A DNA stretch of 52,640 bases from an uncultured Parabacteroides sp. (GTDB lineage: Bacteria > Bacteroidota > Bacteroidia > Bacteroidales > Tannerellaceae): positions 1-52,640 of the forward strand of contig CASFXH010000016.1 of the NCBI GenBank assembly GCA_949298575.1, in the 5' to 3' direction. The position numbers and the translations under genes are program-made. Shown one piece after another: positions 8,918 to 17,629 of this stretch. A model generated the notes under the pieces. That model was not told the origin of the DNA. It saw only the letters and a list, made by a program, of their open reading frames with translations, and did not search any database. The first letter of the stretch is position 1, and every line of letters starts with the position of its first letter.

Positions 8918-10069
8918 ATGCAGAAGAAAATAATGCTAGTTTTCGGCACCCGTCCCGAAGCCATCAAAATGGCCCCTTTGGTTAAGGAGTTCCAGAAACA
9001 TCCCGATAAGTTTAAAACCATTGTATGCGTGACCGGTCAGCACCGCGAAATGCTGGACCAAGTTCTGCGCATTTTTGATATAGTTCCTGATTATGATCTG
9101 AACATCATGAAACAGGGACAGGACTTGTACGATGTAACCTCGCGTGTTTTGTTGGGAATGCGTGATGTCCTGAAGGAGGTTCAGCCCGATGTTGTACTGG
9201 TTCATGGTGACACCACCACTTCCACGGCAGCAGCCTTGGCTGCTTTCTATCAACAAATCCCCGTTGGTCATGTGGAAGCCGGCCTGCGCACACACAACAT
9301 CTACAGCCCTTGGCCGGAAGAGATGAACCGCCAGATAACGGGACGTATTGCCACTTATCATTTTGCGCCCACACCATTGAGCAGACAGAACCTATTGTCA
9401 GAAAACGTGAAGCCCGAACAGATTGTGGTTACAGGCAATACAGTAATCGATGCCTTGTATATGGTGGTTGATAAAATCAAGTCCAACAAGGCATTGGATA
9501 AGGAATTGGAGGAAGTACTTCTTCATTCCGGCTATGATGTCAACCGTTTGTCCGATGGCAGGAAGATGGTGCTGATAACCGGGCATCGTCGCGAGAACTT
9601 TGGTGATGGATTCATATCTATGTGCAAAGCTATCCAGGCTTTAACACAGAAGTATCCGGAGGTGGATTTCGTATACCCTATGCATTTGAATCCCAATGTG
9701 CGCAAGCCCATTCACGAAGTGTTCGGTGAGGATTTATCAAATCTGGGTAATATGTTCTTCATTGAACCTTTGGAATACTTGTCATTTGTATATCTGATGG
9801 AGAAATCCACAATCGTATTGACGGATAGTGGTGGTATTCAAGAAGAAGCACCCGGGCTGGGGAAGCCTGTATTGGTGATGCGCGATACTACGGAAAGACC
9901 TGAGGCTTTGGAGGCTGGTACGGTGAAGTTGGTAGGAACTGACTTTGACAGAATTGTGAATGAAGTTTCGGAACTGCTGGCGAATCGGGAGTATTATGAG
10001 AGAATGAGTAAGGCTGTAAATCCTTATGGGGATGGGAAAGCGTGTGGAAGGATTGTATACACTTTATAA
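8918..10069 (+). CDS. wecB: UDP-N-acetylglucosamine 2-epimerase (non-hydrolysing)
   Basis: Non-hydrolysing WecB-type enzyme that interconverts UDP-GlcNAc and UDP-ManNAc, giving ManNAc-type residues for the polysaccharide. The start [13 protein letters not shown], the [30 protein letters not shown] core, [10 protein letters not shown] and [12 protein letters not shown] are all diagnostic. I prefer the ATG at 8918 over an in-frame TTG at 8906 that overlaps the previous stop. At 383 residues it is of normal length. Sequence composition is richer in G+C than the next three genes, marking a mosaic boundary. Confidence 0.92.
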   Translation: MQKKIMLVFGTRPEAIKMAPLVKEFQKHPDKFKTIVCVTGQHREMLDQVLRIFDIVPDYDLNIMKQGQDLYDVTSRVLLGMRDVLKEVQPDVVLVHGDTTTSTAAALAAFYQQIPVGHVEAGLRTHNIYSPWPEEMNRQITGRIATYHFAPTPLSRQNLLSENVKPEQIVVTGNTVIDALYMVVDKIKSNKALDKELEEVLLHSGYDVNRLSDGRKMVLITGHRRENFGDGFISMCKAIQALTQKYPEVDFVYPMHLNPNVRKPIHEVFGEDLSNLGNMFFIEPLEYLSFVYLMEKSTIVLTDSGGIQEEAPGLGKPVLVMRDTTERPEALEAGTVKLVGTDFDRIVNEVSELLANREYYERMSKAVNPYGDGKACGRIVYTL

Positions 10070-10339
10070 TCTATGCGGTTATGTTAATCCAAATCATTAC
10101 AATGAACTCTTAAAATGCAGCCATTATCAGCAGAAGTGACATTTTTTTGCATGAGAAAGTATCCGAATTTATCTTATAATATAGCTGGTAATTCAATTCC
10201 TTTCCTCCCCTCTGGAGGAGAAAAATTGAGTTACCAGCGTTGCAAGTGCAGACACATCATTATAAATATGAATGGTTGCTTTGCGAATGATTCTTTATTT
10301 GTATGAAGTAGCTTAATTATAATAAAATATGTCCTATAT
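10070..10339. other. intergenic gap in the polysaccharide locus with an imperfect hairpin
   Basis: No convincing gene is present. The sequence turns AT-rich here. An inverted repeat at 10185-10237 is the only clear structure. The gap separates the wecB-like gene from the AT-rich block of three genes and may be a recombination junction. Confidence 0.5.
10185..10237 (+). repeat. imperfect inverted repeat (hairpin)
   Basis: CTGGTAATTCAATT at 10185-10198 pairs with AATTGAGTTACCAG at 10224-10237 with one mismatch, and an inner CTCC/GGAG stem is possible. There is no following T-run on the + strand, so it is a weak intrinsic terminator at best; it may be a remnant of an inserted element. Confidence 0.55.
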
Positions 10340-11461
10340 ATGTTGATATATCTACTATCGATAGGAATATGTCTTGGGGGGGCTTTGTGCAGGAACAAAA
10401 TCATTAAAAATTATATTATTTTCTTTTTACTAATATTCCTATGTTTCGGTTATATGACCGGTTCTGATTGGCGAAATTATGAAATAGCTTATTATGCAGC
10501 CAGTTTTAGGGATTTATTTAACGAAAGATTTGAAATCGGATATGGGATATTACAAAGTATTTGCAATAATTTAGGCATTGATTTTTGGACTTTCCATATC
10601 GGATTGAAAATTCTGGTATTTTTATCTATCAGTCATGTCATATTCTATTTTAGATTAAACCAATTATTTTTTTGGGTTCTGTATTTGCCAGAAATGGGAT
10701 TTTATCTATTTATTGATTGTCCCTTCAGAAACTTAATTGCATTTGGATTCTTTTGTATGGCAATTCCTGCTCTTTTCGAACGATGTGTCAAAACATATTT
10801 TACTATAGTGACTATAGCCGTATGTTTTCATACTAGTGCTATTTTCCTGTATTTTATTTATCCTTTATGGGGAAAGCAAATAAAAATTATATATTGGTGT
10901 ATTCTATTTTTATTGGCTAATATAGTAGCATATGATATTGATAACCTTATAAATAATTTTTTCTCTGCGTTCTTTGCATTTAGCCCTTTTGTGAAAGATA
11001 AGTTGTTATATTATGTAATGAATGATGATTTTATACAAAATAAAATCAATATAGGAACAATATATAGAGTCACATTATTTATAATATTTATGTGTTTTCG
11101 CCAGAAAATTATCAAAGGGCATAGATATGGTGAAATAATATTCTATTTATCAATGATTTATTTCATAATTTACCCATTTACAATATCACTGAAAATATTC
11201 AGTCGATTTTCAATTTATCTTATACCTTTCTGCTTATTATCAGCAATGGTATTATTAGTTTCACTGAAAAATCATTTTATTAAATATGGCTTTATTACGA
11301 TTCTTATGTTATGGACAATTGCTAAAAGTTACACGACTTTGACAGCCGATTGCCGTTATATCCCCTATTCAAGTTATTTTGAATATATACTGGATGAAAA
11401 ACCATCCTATCGTTATCGCAGTAATTATAATTTTTATAACAGCCCTTATGAAGAATTTTAA
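10340..11461 (+). CDS. EpsG-like polysaccharide polymerase (Wzy-type)
   Basis: This 373-residue membrane protein has about ten hydrophobic helices and the early motif YMTGSDWRNYEIAYY, typical of EpsG/Wzy-type polymerases that join repeat units at the periplasmic face. A later block (FLYFIYPLWGKQIKIIYW) lies in the central loop-helix region. Base composition is very AT-rich compared with the genes before it. The ATG at 10340 gives the full first helix. The 3' end overlaps the next gene by 14 bp. Confidence 0.75.
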   Translation: MLIYLLSIGICLGGALCRNKIIKNYIIFFLLIFLCFGYMTGSDWRNYEIAYYAASFRDLFNERFEIGYGILQSICNNLGIDFWTFHIGLKILVFLSISHVIFYFRLNQLFFWVLYLPEMGFYLFIDCPFRNLIAFGFFCMAIPALFERCVKTYFTIVTIAVCFHTSAIFLYFIYPLWGKQIKIIYWCILFLLANIVAYDIDNLINNFFSAFFAFSPFVKDKLLYYVMNDDFIQNKINIGTIYRVTLFIIFMCFRQKIIKGHRYGEIIFYLSMIYFIIYPFTISLKIFSRFSIYLIPFCLLSAMVLLVSLKNHFIKYGFITILMLWTIAKSYTTLTADCRYIPYSSYFEYILDEKPSYRYRSNYNFYNSPYEEF

Positions 11462-12572
11462 AATAGCATTCTGCAATCGTCCATCCTATGATAACCCATT
11501 GGGTGGTGATGCTATACAAATGTTAGAGACGAAAAAATATCTGGAAAAGAACTGGGGATTGCATATTGATATAATAACAGATTCCCAACAAATCACTTCT
11601 GATTATTCTATCGTACATATATTTAATTTCTTAACCTATAAAATTACTAGAAAATTTATAGAGCGTGCGCATTCATTGAACATTCCTATTGTGTCTTCTT
11701 GTATATATTGGGATTATTCTTATGCAGGTACTTATGCCTTTTTTGATTTATGGGCATATCCAAGTCATATTAACAAATGGCAAGCCAATATATTGCATAA
11801 TTTATTAAGATTGTTAGGGTATATATCGCCTAAACCAGCTGGAATTTCATCAATATTCCGTAAAAATGTTCGTGAATTTATAAAAATGTCTACATATATT
11901 GCGCCCAATTCAGAAGAAGAAGGTAAGTTACTGATGCAATTTGCAAATTGCAAAAATGTACCACAAAATAAATTCTGTACAGTATACAATGGCGTTCAGT
12001 TAGATGTAAAAAATATTCTACCGGAAGATTTTTTTTTCACAAAGTACAATATTCCACATAAATACATTCTCCAGGTTGGACGTATTGAATATCTTAAAAA
12101 TCAATTGAATTTACTTTATGCACTGAGGAACAATAAAGAAATTCCGATAGTCTTTGTTGGTCAAATATATAGCAAGACTTATTATAAAAAAGTAAAAAGA
12201 CTTGCCAATAAGCGAGGAAATGTATTTTTTATCAATAAAGTCGATCATAACGACATTGCATCATTTTATAAATATGCTTCTTTACATGTACTACTTTCTA
12301 TGAGGGAATCTCCAGGATTAGTAAACTTAGAAGCTGCTTCTTTGCAGTGCCCTATCGTTGTGTCAGATGAACGTTTTCTTCCATTAAATACCTATTTTCC
12401 TAATACTCCATACGTTGTAGATCCATTTAATATAGCCCAAATAAGGGAAGTTATTTTGCGAGCATATTCAGAAAGGAAAATTACAAATGTTAATTTGGAA
12501 GTTTTTTCATGGGAGAATGTTGCTAAACAAACATATCAAATATACAATAAAATACTAAAAAATGAACTGTAA
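11448..12572 (+). CDS. glycosyltransferase family 4
   Basis: GT-B fold glycosyltransferase of about 374 residues. The C-terminal donor-binding half shows YILQVGRIEYLKNQLNLLYAL, then LLSMRESPGLVNLEAASLQ, the E-x7-E region of GT4 enzymes. I start at ATG 11448 (MKNFKIAF), which opens with the first Rossmann strand; an upstream in-frame ATG at 11379 would overlap the polymerase by 83 bp and add an unrelated hydrophobic stretch. It overlaps the next gene by 11 bp. It is AT-rich like its neighbours. Acceptor and donor sugars cannot be told. Confidence 0.82.
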   Translation: MKNFKIAFCNRPSYDNPLGGDAIQMLETKKYLEKNWGLHIDIITDSQQITSDYSIVHIFNFLTYKITRKFIERAHSLNIPIVSSCIYWDYSYAGTYAFFDLWAYPSHINKWQANILHNLLRLLGYISPKPAGISSIFRKNVREFIKMSTYIAPNSEEEGKLLMQFANCKNVPQNKFCTVYNGVQLDVKNILPEDFFFTKYNIPHKYILQVGRIEYLKNQLNLLYALRNNKEIPIVFVGQIYSKTYYKKVKRLANKRGNVFFINKVDHNDIASFYKYASLHVLLSMRESPGLVNLEAASLQCPIVVSDERFLPLNTYFPNTPYVVDPFNIAQIREVILRAYSERKITNVNLEVFSWENVAKQTYQIYNKILKNEL

Positions 12573-13692
12573 TACAAAACTTATAGCTTTTTATTTCCCA
12601 CAATTTCATGCTTTTCCAGAAAATGATATTTGGTGGGGAAAAGGATTTACTGATTGGAATTTAGTCAAAGGAGCCAAACCTTTATTCAAAGGTCATATTC
12701 AGCCTAATGTTCCCTTAGATGGTGATTATTATAATCCATGCAAAAGAGAAACATGGGAAAAACAAATAGCCATAGCAAAAAAATATGCAGTATCGGGCTT
12801 TATGATATACCACTATTGGTTCGATGGTAAACTATTGTTAGAAAAGCCCCTCGAATGCCTTCTAAAAAATAAAGATCTTGATATGCCTTTTTGCATCTGC
12901 TGGGCAAATGAAACATGGACGAGAGCTTGGATAGGCAAACCAACAGAAATTCTTATTGAACAAACTCACAATCCTGACAAGAATTTATGGATAAAGCATT
13001 TCAATTATTTGTTGCCTTTCTTGAAAGATGAACGATACATTAAAATAGATGGAAAACCTGTATTTGTAATCTATCAGCCTCAATTACTAAAAGGGACGGA
13101 AAAACTATTCGAGTTGTGGGATAAAATGGCTAAAGAAAATGGCTTAAAAGGGCTATATATGATTGCAAACAAGAATCATAAATATGGTATGACACCGTCA
13201 TTCTTAGCTAATTATAATGGATTATTAAAATTTCAACCGCGCGAAGTTCATACAACCCACTACAATCAAAAGAATTTTATTGATAGATTTCAATTTCTTA
13301 GATGCATACCAGAAAGATGGATGGGATATTTGCGTAAAATAAAATATAAAATATATGACTATCAAATAATTGAAAGCAAAATAATTTGGCAAAATCTACT
13401 AGAAAATGTATATAAAAACGAGTATTCTGAATACAATTTAGACATTTATGAAAGTGCCTATTTCAGTTGGGACAACACACCACGTTATGGGAAAAAAGCT
13501 AGAATATTTACGGAATTAGACAGGAAAGAAAAAATTAAATGCCTTAAAAACCTAAGAGAAAAGGCTGTTTTGGCTGGCTCTCCTTATGTTTTTTTTAATG
13601 CTTGGAACGAATGGTCAGAAGGAACTTTCTTGGAACCTGATACTAAAAGAGGATATGAAAACCTTGAAGTTATTAAAGAAGTATTTTCTTGA
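12562..13692 (+). CDS. WbsX-like glycosyltransferase / GH99-like protein
   Basis: The 376-residue protein has the WbsX family pattern: IAFYFPQFHAFPENDIWWG at the start, WTRAW in the middle and FFNAWNEWSEGTFLEPD near the end. The family is found in O-antigen and capsule loci next to glycosyltransferases and is related in fold to GH99 enzymes; its reaction is not settled. It has no signal peptide, so it acts in the cytoplasm. It overlaps both neighbours slightly, which supports a single transcript. Confidence 0.85.
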   Translation: MNCNTKLIAFYFPQFHAFPENDIWWGKGFTDWNLVKGAKPLFKGHIQPNVPLDGDYYNPCKRETWEKQIAIAKKYAVSGFMIYHYWFDGKLLLEKPLECLLKNKDLDMPFCICWANETWTRAWIGKPTEILIEQTHNPDKNLWIKHFNYLLPFLKDERYIKIDGKPVFVIYQPQLLKGTEKLFELWDKMAKENGLKGLYMIANKNHKYGMTPSFLANYNGLLKFQPREVHTTHYNQKNFIDRFQFLRCIPERWMGYLRKIKYKIYDYQIIESKIIWQNLLENVYKNEYSEYNLDIYESAYFSWDNTPRYGKKARIFTELDRKEKIKCLKNLREKAVLAGSPYVFFNAWNEWSEGTFLEPDTKRGYENLEVIKEVFS

Positions 13693-13703
13693 GATATTTT
13701 ACT

Positions 13704-14513
13704 ATGTTTTCCGTTCTTTTATCCCTGTATAAAAAAGAACAACCTTCCTTCCTCCAACAAAGCCTCAATAGCTTATTCTCTCAAACCCTGCTTCCCAACG
13801 AAATCATCTTGGTGAAAGACGGTCCGCTAACTGCGGAATTGGACGCCATCGTATCTGATTATGCCGCCCGTTATCCCATCCTGAAAGTAGTCCCATTGCC
13901 GCAAAACCAAGGTTTGGGCAAGGCACTGAACGAAGGACTGAAGCATTGTTCTTACGACTTGGTGGCCCGCATGGATACGGACGACATCGCCAAGCCGGAT
14001 CGCTTTGAGAAGCAGGTGAAGGTGTTTGAGGAGCATCCGGAATTGGACTTGGTCGGTGCCTGGATTGATGAGTTTGAAGGTACACCGCAGCATATTTTGT
14101 CCGTGCGCAAGGTGCCTGAGACTTCGGAAGAAATCCGGGAATATTGCCGGAAACGGTGTCCGGTGAATCATCCGGTGGTGATGTTCCGCAAAAGCGCGGT
14201 GCAGGCTGCAGGGGGCTATCAGCATTTTCCCTTGTTTGAGGATTATTACCTGTGGGTGCGTATGTTGAAGAACGGTGCCTGGTTCTACAACATCCAAGAA
14301 AGCCTGCTGTATTTCCGAACCAGCCCGGATATGTTCAAGCGCAGGGGTGGCTGGAAATATGCCATGGATGAACTGCGCTTTCAGAACGTGATGCGGAAGA
14401 TGGGGATGATTGGATGGGGACGTTTCCTAATGAACGTGTCTGTCCGTTTCCCGGGCCGTATTATTCCGAATGGTTTACGCGGATTTTTGTATAAGAAATT
14501 AATGAGAAAGTAA
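13704..14513 (+). CDS. glycosyltransferase family 2
   Basis: GT-A fold enzyme of about 269 residues. SVLLSLYKKEQPSFLQQSLNS is the GT2 N-terminal strand and helix, VKDGP follows, and ARMDTDDIAKPDR holds the metal-binding DxD. I choose ATG 13704; a TTG at 13689 overlaps the previous stop. G+C content rises again here compared with the AT-rich block, showing another mosaic boundary. It is the last glycosyltransferase of the locus. Confidence 0.85.
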   Translation: MFSVLLSLYKKEQPSFLQQSLNSLFSQTLLPNEIILVKDGPLTAELDAIVSDYAARYPILKVVPLPQNQGLGKALNEGLKHCSYDLVARMDTDDIAKPDRFEKQVKVFEEHPELDLVGAWIDEFEGTPQHILSVRKVPETSEEIREYCRKRCPVNHPVVMFRKSAVQAAGGYQHFPLFEDYYLWVRMLKNGAWFYNIQESLLYFRTSPDMFKRRGGWKYAMDELRFQNVMRKMGMIGWGRFLMNVSVRFPGRIIPNGLRGFLYKKLMRK

Positions 14514-14524
14514 GTTTCAAGATT

Positions 14525-14755
14525 ATGGCCACCGACTACAAGCACCGCGACACCCTCCTCATCCTCCATTACCTCCAGCAACACAAGGAAGGCACCTCCG
14601 TTGACGCCATCCTCCAACACAGCGGCGCCGACCGTCTCCGCATCTACCCCGCCCTCTTCGAGCTGGAGCAGGACGGACGACTGGAGGTGCTGGAACGGGA
14701 GGTGTTGGGGGCACCGATACTGATTCGAAAGATTCAAAAGATGAAGATATCCTAA
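14525..14755 (+). CDS. small winged-helix-like protein, 76 residues
   Basis: The sequence alternates short helices with LILHYLQQHKEGTSVDAILQHSGADRLRIYPALFELEQDGRLEVLE, the pattern of a winged helix (helix, helix-turn-helix, then a two-strand wing). No family name can be given safely. It lies 11 bp after the GT2 gene and so likely ends the polysaccharide transcript. A regulatory role is inference; it could also be a small modification-control protein. Confidence 0.6.
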   Translation: MATDYKHRDTLLILHYLQQHKEGTSVDAILQHSGADRLRIYPALFELEQDGRLEVLEREVLGAPILIRKIQKMKIS

Positions 14756-14795
14756 GTAAAATTCGGGCAGTTGCACAGCATATCGAAAAAAATTG

Positions 14796-14803
14796 TATAT
14801 TTG
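14796..14803 (+). promoter_or_regulatory. -7 box of the toxin-antitoxin pair
   Basis: TATATTTG matches the Bacteroidetes TAnnTTTG box exactly; a TTG lies 22 bp upstream at 14771-14773. Its position argues that the earliest in-frame ATGs (14793, 14811) are too close to the transcript start, so translation more likely begins at 14832 or 14844. Confidence 0.5.
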
Positions 14804-14831
14804 TCCAAAGATGACAGAAAAACAATTCGTT

Positions 14832-15035
14832 ATGGAAGCGATCATGCAAGACATATACTTAAGTATTCCTAAATCTGATATGGAATTTTTCCAGCAATTC
14901 ATCAAAAAAATGGGTTGGAAAATGCTGACACGGGAGGAAAAGCTGAATCAATATATAGCTTCTCGTCCCCAAAATGTACCACTATCAGATGAAGACATCT
15001 TGAAAGAACTTCACGGTGTACGCTATCATCAATGA
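14832..15035 (+). CDS. antitoxin of a PIN-domain toxin-antitoxin pair
   Basis: Small protein of about 67 residues. IYLSIPKSDMEFFQQFIKKMGW is a helical segment seen in antitoxins encoded before PIN toxins in Bacteroidales, and LSDEDILKELHGVRYHQ forms the C-terminal tail that would bind the toxin. The stop overlaps the toxin ATG (ATGA at 15032-15035), the usual coupling of antitoxin and toxin. Start choice is uncertain among ATGs at 14811, 14832 and 14844. Confidence 0.75.
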   Translation: MEAIMQDIYLSIPKSDMEFFQQFIKKMGWKMLTREEKLNQYIASRPQNVPLSDEDILKELHGVRYHQ

Positions 15036-15448
15036 TGAAAATTATTGTTGATACCGATCTTTGGATTTCTTTTCTTATAGGCAAGAAAACGGATTCCTTG
15101 CGCCAGCTCTTGTTAAGAGACGATATAATTGTATATGTATGTCGAGAGCTGATAGACGAATTCATATCTGTTGTTTCCAGGCCTAAAATACAGAAATATA
15201 TATCATTGGAAGATATTGACTTGACATTGGATTTGATGTGTTCTTATTGTCAAGATGTTCTTGTTCAGTGCAATGCGGAATCTCCTGTACGTGATGCGAA
15301 AGATTTATATCTATTGTCCTGGGCTGAAACCGTTTCTGTTGATTATATATTGACGGGAGACAAGGACTTACTTACCTTGGAAAGACATCAAAATACACGT
15401 ATCATGTCTCTGACAGCCTTTGCTCTGTTGTTGGAGACTGAATCGTAA
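15032..15448 (+). CDS. PIN-domain toxin (putative VapC-like ribonuclease)
   Basis: The 138-residue protein begins IIVDTDLWISFLIGKK, with the first catalytic Asp of PIN domains. Further acidic residues follow in the central ELIDEF and in SPVRDAKDLYLLSWAETVSVDYILTGDKDLL, where the DAKDLYLL and TGDKDLL blocks are typical of the PIN family toxin group COG1569. It would cleave RNA when freed from the antitoxin. It is coupled to the antitoxin by a 4-bp overlap. A second in-frame ATG directly follows the first. Confidence 0.85.
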   Translation: MMKIIVDTDLWISFLIGKKTDSLRQLLLRDDIIVYVCRELIDEFISVVSRPKIQKYISLEDIDLTLDLMCSYCQDVLVQCNAESPVRDAKDLYLLSWAETVSVDYILTGDKDLLTLERHQNTRIMSLTAFALLLETES

Positions 15449-15682
15449 GATTTCTACACAAGTGAAAGGGTCAACATTTTCAAAACATAGTTTGCTCCCT
15501 TTGCGGTCCTGAGCACTTCCACCGACTCTTTCCCCGTTGATGCCGCCCCAGGGCGACATCAGACGGATACGCATGATGGTTTCACTGTCCTCGTGAGAAA
15601 CACATTTGTTCGCCAGTAATGGAAAAGGGAGATGTCGGAATTGGGTTGGGACACTTTTCATAGGCAAAGAGGGTAAGAAATT

Positions 15683-15787
15683 GACGAGGGGACGCCACCA
15701 AAGACGCCCCCTCGCTTGTTTTCATGGTTAAGGTTTTGGTCCCGTCGACATGACCTCCCAGAGCTTGATAAAACGTAAATTTTTCAT
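15683..15787 (-). other. leader-like 19-codon ORF followed by GC-rich hairpin
   Basis: On the minus strand a 19-codon frame (15787 down to 15728) begins MKNLRFIKLWEVM and ends at TAA. It is followed 13 bp later by a GC-rich hairpin at 15714-15683 (GAGGGGGCGTC against GGCGTCCCCTC). The layout recalls a leader peptide with a terminator, but there is a single Trp codon, the T-run is weak and no operon follows. It may be a remnant of a repeated element. Confidence 0.3.
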
Positions 15788-16025
15788 AGTATAAGGCATT
15801 AGCTAAAAACAAAAAAAGCCTGACTAGAAAACCAGCCAAGCTACAGCAACTCCACAGCTAAGGTATGGTCTATTAAACTATGTCTTGAATTATCCTATTC
15901 CCTTCGTTTGGGATTACGACGCAAAATAAGCTATTATTTCTGACATGGGAAAGGTTTCACTTTATGTTTGACAACATGTTTTTTAGCGATGGGTCGCTTG
16001 TTGGTGAATCGGTTGGGATATGCGG

Positions 16026-16142
16026 GTGGAAGATGAGATTTTATCGAAGATAGAGATGCGGGATACAACCATGATGTTGAAGGATAAAGAGATTGAGCGT
16101 AAGGACTAGGAAATCGCGAGGCAAAAGAATATTTTGCGCTAG
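16026..16142 (+). pseudogene. interrupted coiled-coil remnant, perhaps an Rpn-family tail
   Basis: One frame reads EDEILSKIEMRDTTMMLKDK, then EIERKD, stop, EIARQKNILR, stop. The charged EIxRKD/EIxRQK heptad style resembles the C-terminal tails of Rpn-family genes, like that at 469, but no nuclease core is left. The in-frame stop and lack of a start make it a remnant. Confidence 0.35.
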
Positions 16143-16211
16143 ACAGCGGCTAATTTGTCCTCTCAGTCTAATCCAGCAAGAGATCGGTGGGGGAGGCTGG
16201 TAAATATGAAA

Positions 16212-16253
16212 ATAGGAGGCAAACGCCTGTTATGATTGGCATTTGCCTCCTAT
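16212..16253 (-). terminator. intrinsic terminator of the TPR gene
   Basis: ATAGGAGGCAAA (16212-16223) and TTTGCCTCCTAT (16242-16253) form a perfect 12-bp stem. Read on the minus strand it is followed by TTTTC, and it lies 24 bp after the TPR gene's stop. Confidence 0.85.
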
Positions 16254-16277
16254 CCGATTAAGCTGTTTTCAAAAGGC

Positions 16278-17024
16278 TTATTGAGCCAAAACGGTATTCG
16301 TCGCGTCCAGGATTTTCTTGGAGTTCGCGTCGTTCGGATTGACTTCAAGGGCTTTTGTCAAGTAATCTTTCGCTTTCTTGAAATCCTCGTCAGCTTTCGC
16401 TTTCTCAGCTTTGTACTTGTCCGGATCAGTCGTCGCTACCGGCGTTGCGGCTTGCAGGATCTTGGCGCCGTTATTGTAGAACATCGTGCCTAAGCTGTAG
16501 AGCGCATTGCCTTGATATGTTTTGTTTGAAACAATCAAGACCTCGTTGAACAGTTTCTCTGCCGTAGCCAGATCGCCACTCTTTTGAGCGGTTTGTCCTT
16601 GCTTAATGCAATAAGCGTAGACCAGTTTTTCGATGTTTGTCCGGTTGTTGTCGCCTTCCGGGATCGCATTGAGAGCATCTTTCGCGGTCTTCAGGAATTC
16701 TTCGGTGTTGTTCAAGTTCCGATAAGCCATCGCCTCACCGACATAAGAGGCTTCTACATTGTAATTGTTTTTGACAGACATGTCGAAATACTTAGCGGCC
16801 TCAGCGTAGTTTTTCGCTTGGTTGGCGGCAAATCCCGCGTTGTAAATACGGACGGTGTCTTTGTATTCATTCAATTTTAAATACTCACCGTACTTCGTCA
16901 ACGCGGTCGCATAGTCTTTCGCGTTCAAGGCGGCATCGCCTTCATCTCTCAATTGATTCGCGTCTTGGGCGAATCCGTTCCCTACTGCTAGGCACATAGC
17001 CATTAATGCAATGAACTTCCTCAT
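16278..17024 (-). CDS. secreted tetratricopeptide repeat protein
   Basis: The 248-residue protein has a Sec signal peptide (MRKFIALMAMCLAVGNGFAQ, cleavage likely after FAQ) followed by TPR units: ALNAKDYATALTKYGEYLKL, NAGFAANQAKNYAEAAKYFD, then a third pair near residues 140-180 and a last one near 210-240. TPR domains bind proteins; this one probably works in the periplasm. It is monocistronic, with a promoter at 17081-17111 and a strong terminator at 16212-16253. Partner unknown. Confidence 0.85.
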   Translation of the reverse strand: MRKFIALMAMCLAVGNGFAQDANQLRDEGDAALNAKDYATALTKYGEYLKLNEYKDTVRIYNAGFAANQAKNYAEAAKYFDMSVKNNYNVEASYVGEAMAYRNLNNTEEFLKTAKDALNAIPEGDNNRTNIEKLVYAYCIKQGQTAQKSGDLATAEKLFNEVLIVSNKTYQGNALYSLGTMFYNNGAKILQAATPVATTDPDKYKAEKAKADEDFKKAKDYLTKALEVNPNDANSKKILDATNTVLAQ

Positions 17025-17629
17025 GGTAAATAATGCAATTTTAGATTGATATAATATTTGATCTTTTATTAAATTGACGGCTAAATTAGTAAGTCACCAA
17101 ACGAGTTCCAAAGGTTTTGCATTTTTTAATGCGAAACGATCTTTGGCCATAGCGCCTGAAATGAATCGTATTTATTTTTATAATAGCAAATTGCGGGATC
17201 GTTTGGGAAGTGAACTTTTGCTGTTGCTATGATCTGTTTTCTTTGTGGCATGAGAGGAAGGAACGTTCATCTCATATAAACTCCCTTGATTTTTAAAAAA
17301 GTTAAAGGCGGGTGGCTTCTTGTGAAAAAATCGTACATAAGGAAGTGAGCCATACAACAATGGAGCTTATTCGATTCATATGATTTTAGGCGATTTATGG
17401 AGTGGAGAACGATTCGAAAACGGTCAAACAGTAAACGTTCTGTCTGGATTTTTCTATCGTAATTCATTGTTTATTATTTGTTTATATATAACTATTTGTC
17501 GTTTAGAAGAATATTGGATAATGAAAAAAACAAACAGGCGAACACTTTTTTTTTCGGATTTTATTTTAGTTCTTTGCAATCCACATTCAATTAAAATAAG
17601 TTTAGCGGAGATAATAGAGTATTTCGATC
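17025..17629. other. AT-rich dnaA upstream region; possible origin region
   Basis: About 600 bp separate the divergent TPR gene and dnaA. The half next to dnaA is very AT-rich (17460-17600, with runs of T and A). One relaxed DnaA box, TTTTTCACA on the minus strand, lies at 17321-17329; a weaker TTGCAATCCACA lies near 17576. I found no cluster of perfect TTATCCACA boxes, so an origin here is possible but not shown. Confidence 0.35.
17081..17111 (-). promoter_or_regulatory. promoter of the TPR gene
   Basis: On the minus strand TTG (17111-17109) and TAATTTAG (17088-17081) are spaced by 20 bp, matching the Bacteroidetes consensus with one change. The leader to the ATG at 17024 is about 55 bp. 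Confidence 0.45.

Larger units (their letters stand above)
15449..16211. other. gene-poor gap with debris of mobile or accessory genes
   Basis: No intact gene is seen between the toxin and the minus-strand TPR gene. The gap holds a 19-codon minus-strand reading frame with a strong hairpin after it, and a stop-interrupted coiled-coil segment at 16026-16142 (listed separately). The rest shows nothing I can support. Confidence 0.55.

Noticed and set aside
10115-10306. 63-codon open frame between wecB and the polymerase gene
   Set aside because: No known pattern, no good start context, and it crosses the imperfect hairpin.
3276-14905. UpxY/UpxZ-type regulators or an invertible capsule promoter
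   Set aside because: No gene of that type and no inverted repeats flanking a promoter were found near the locus start.
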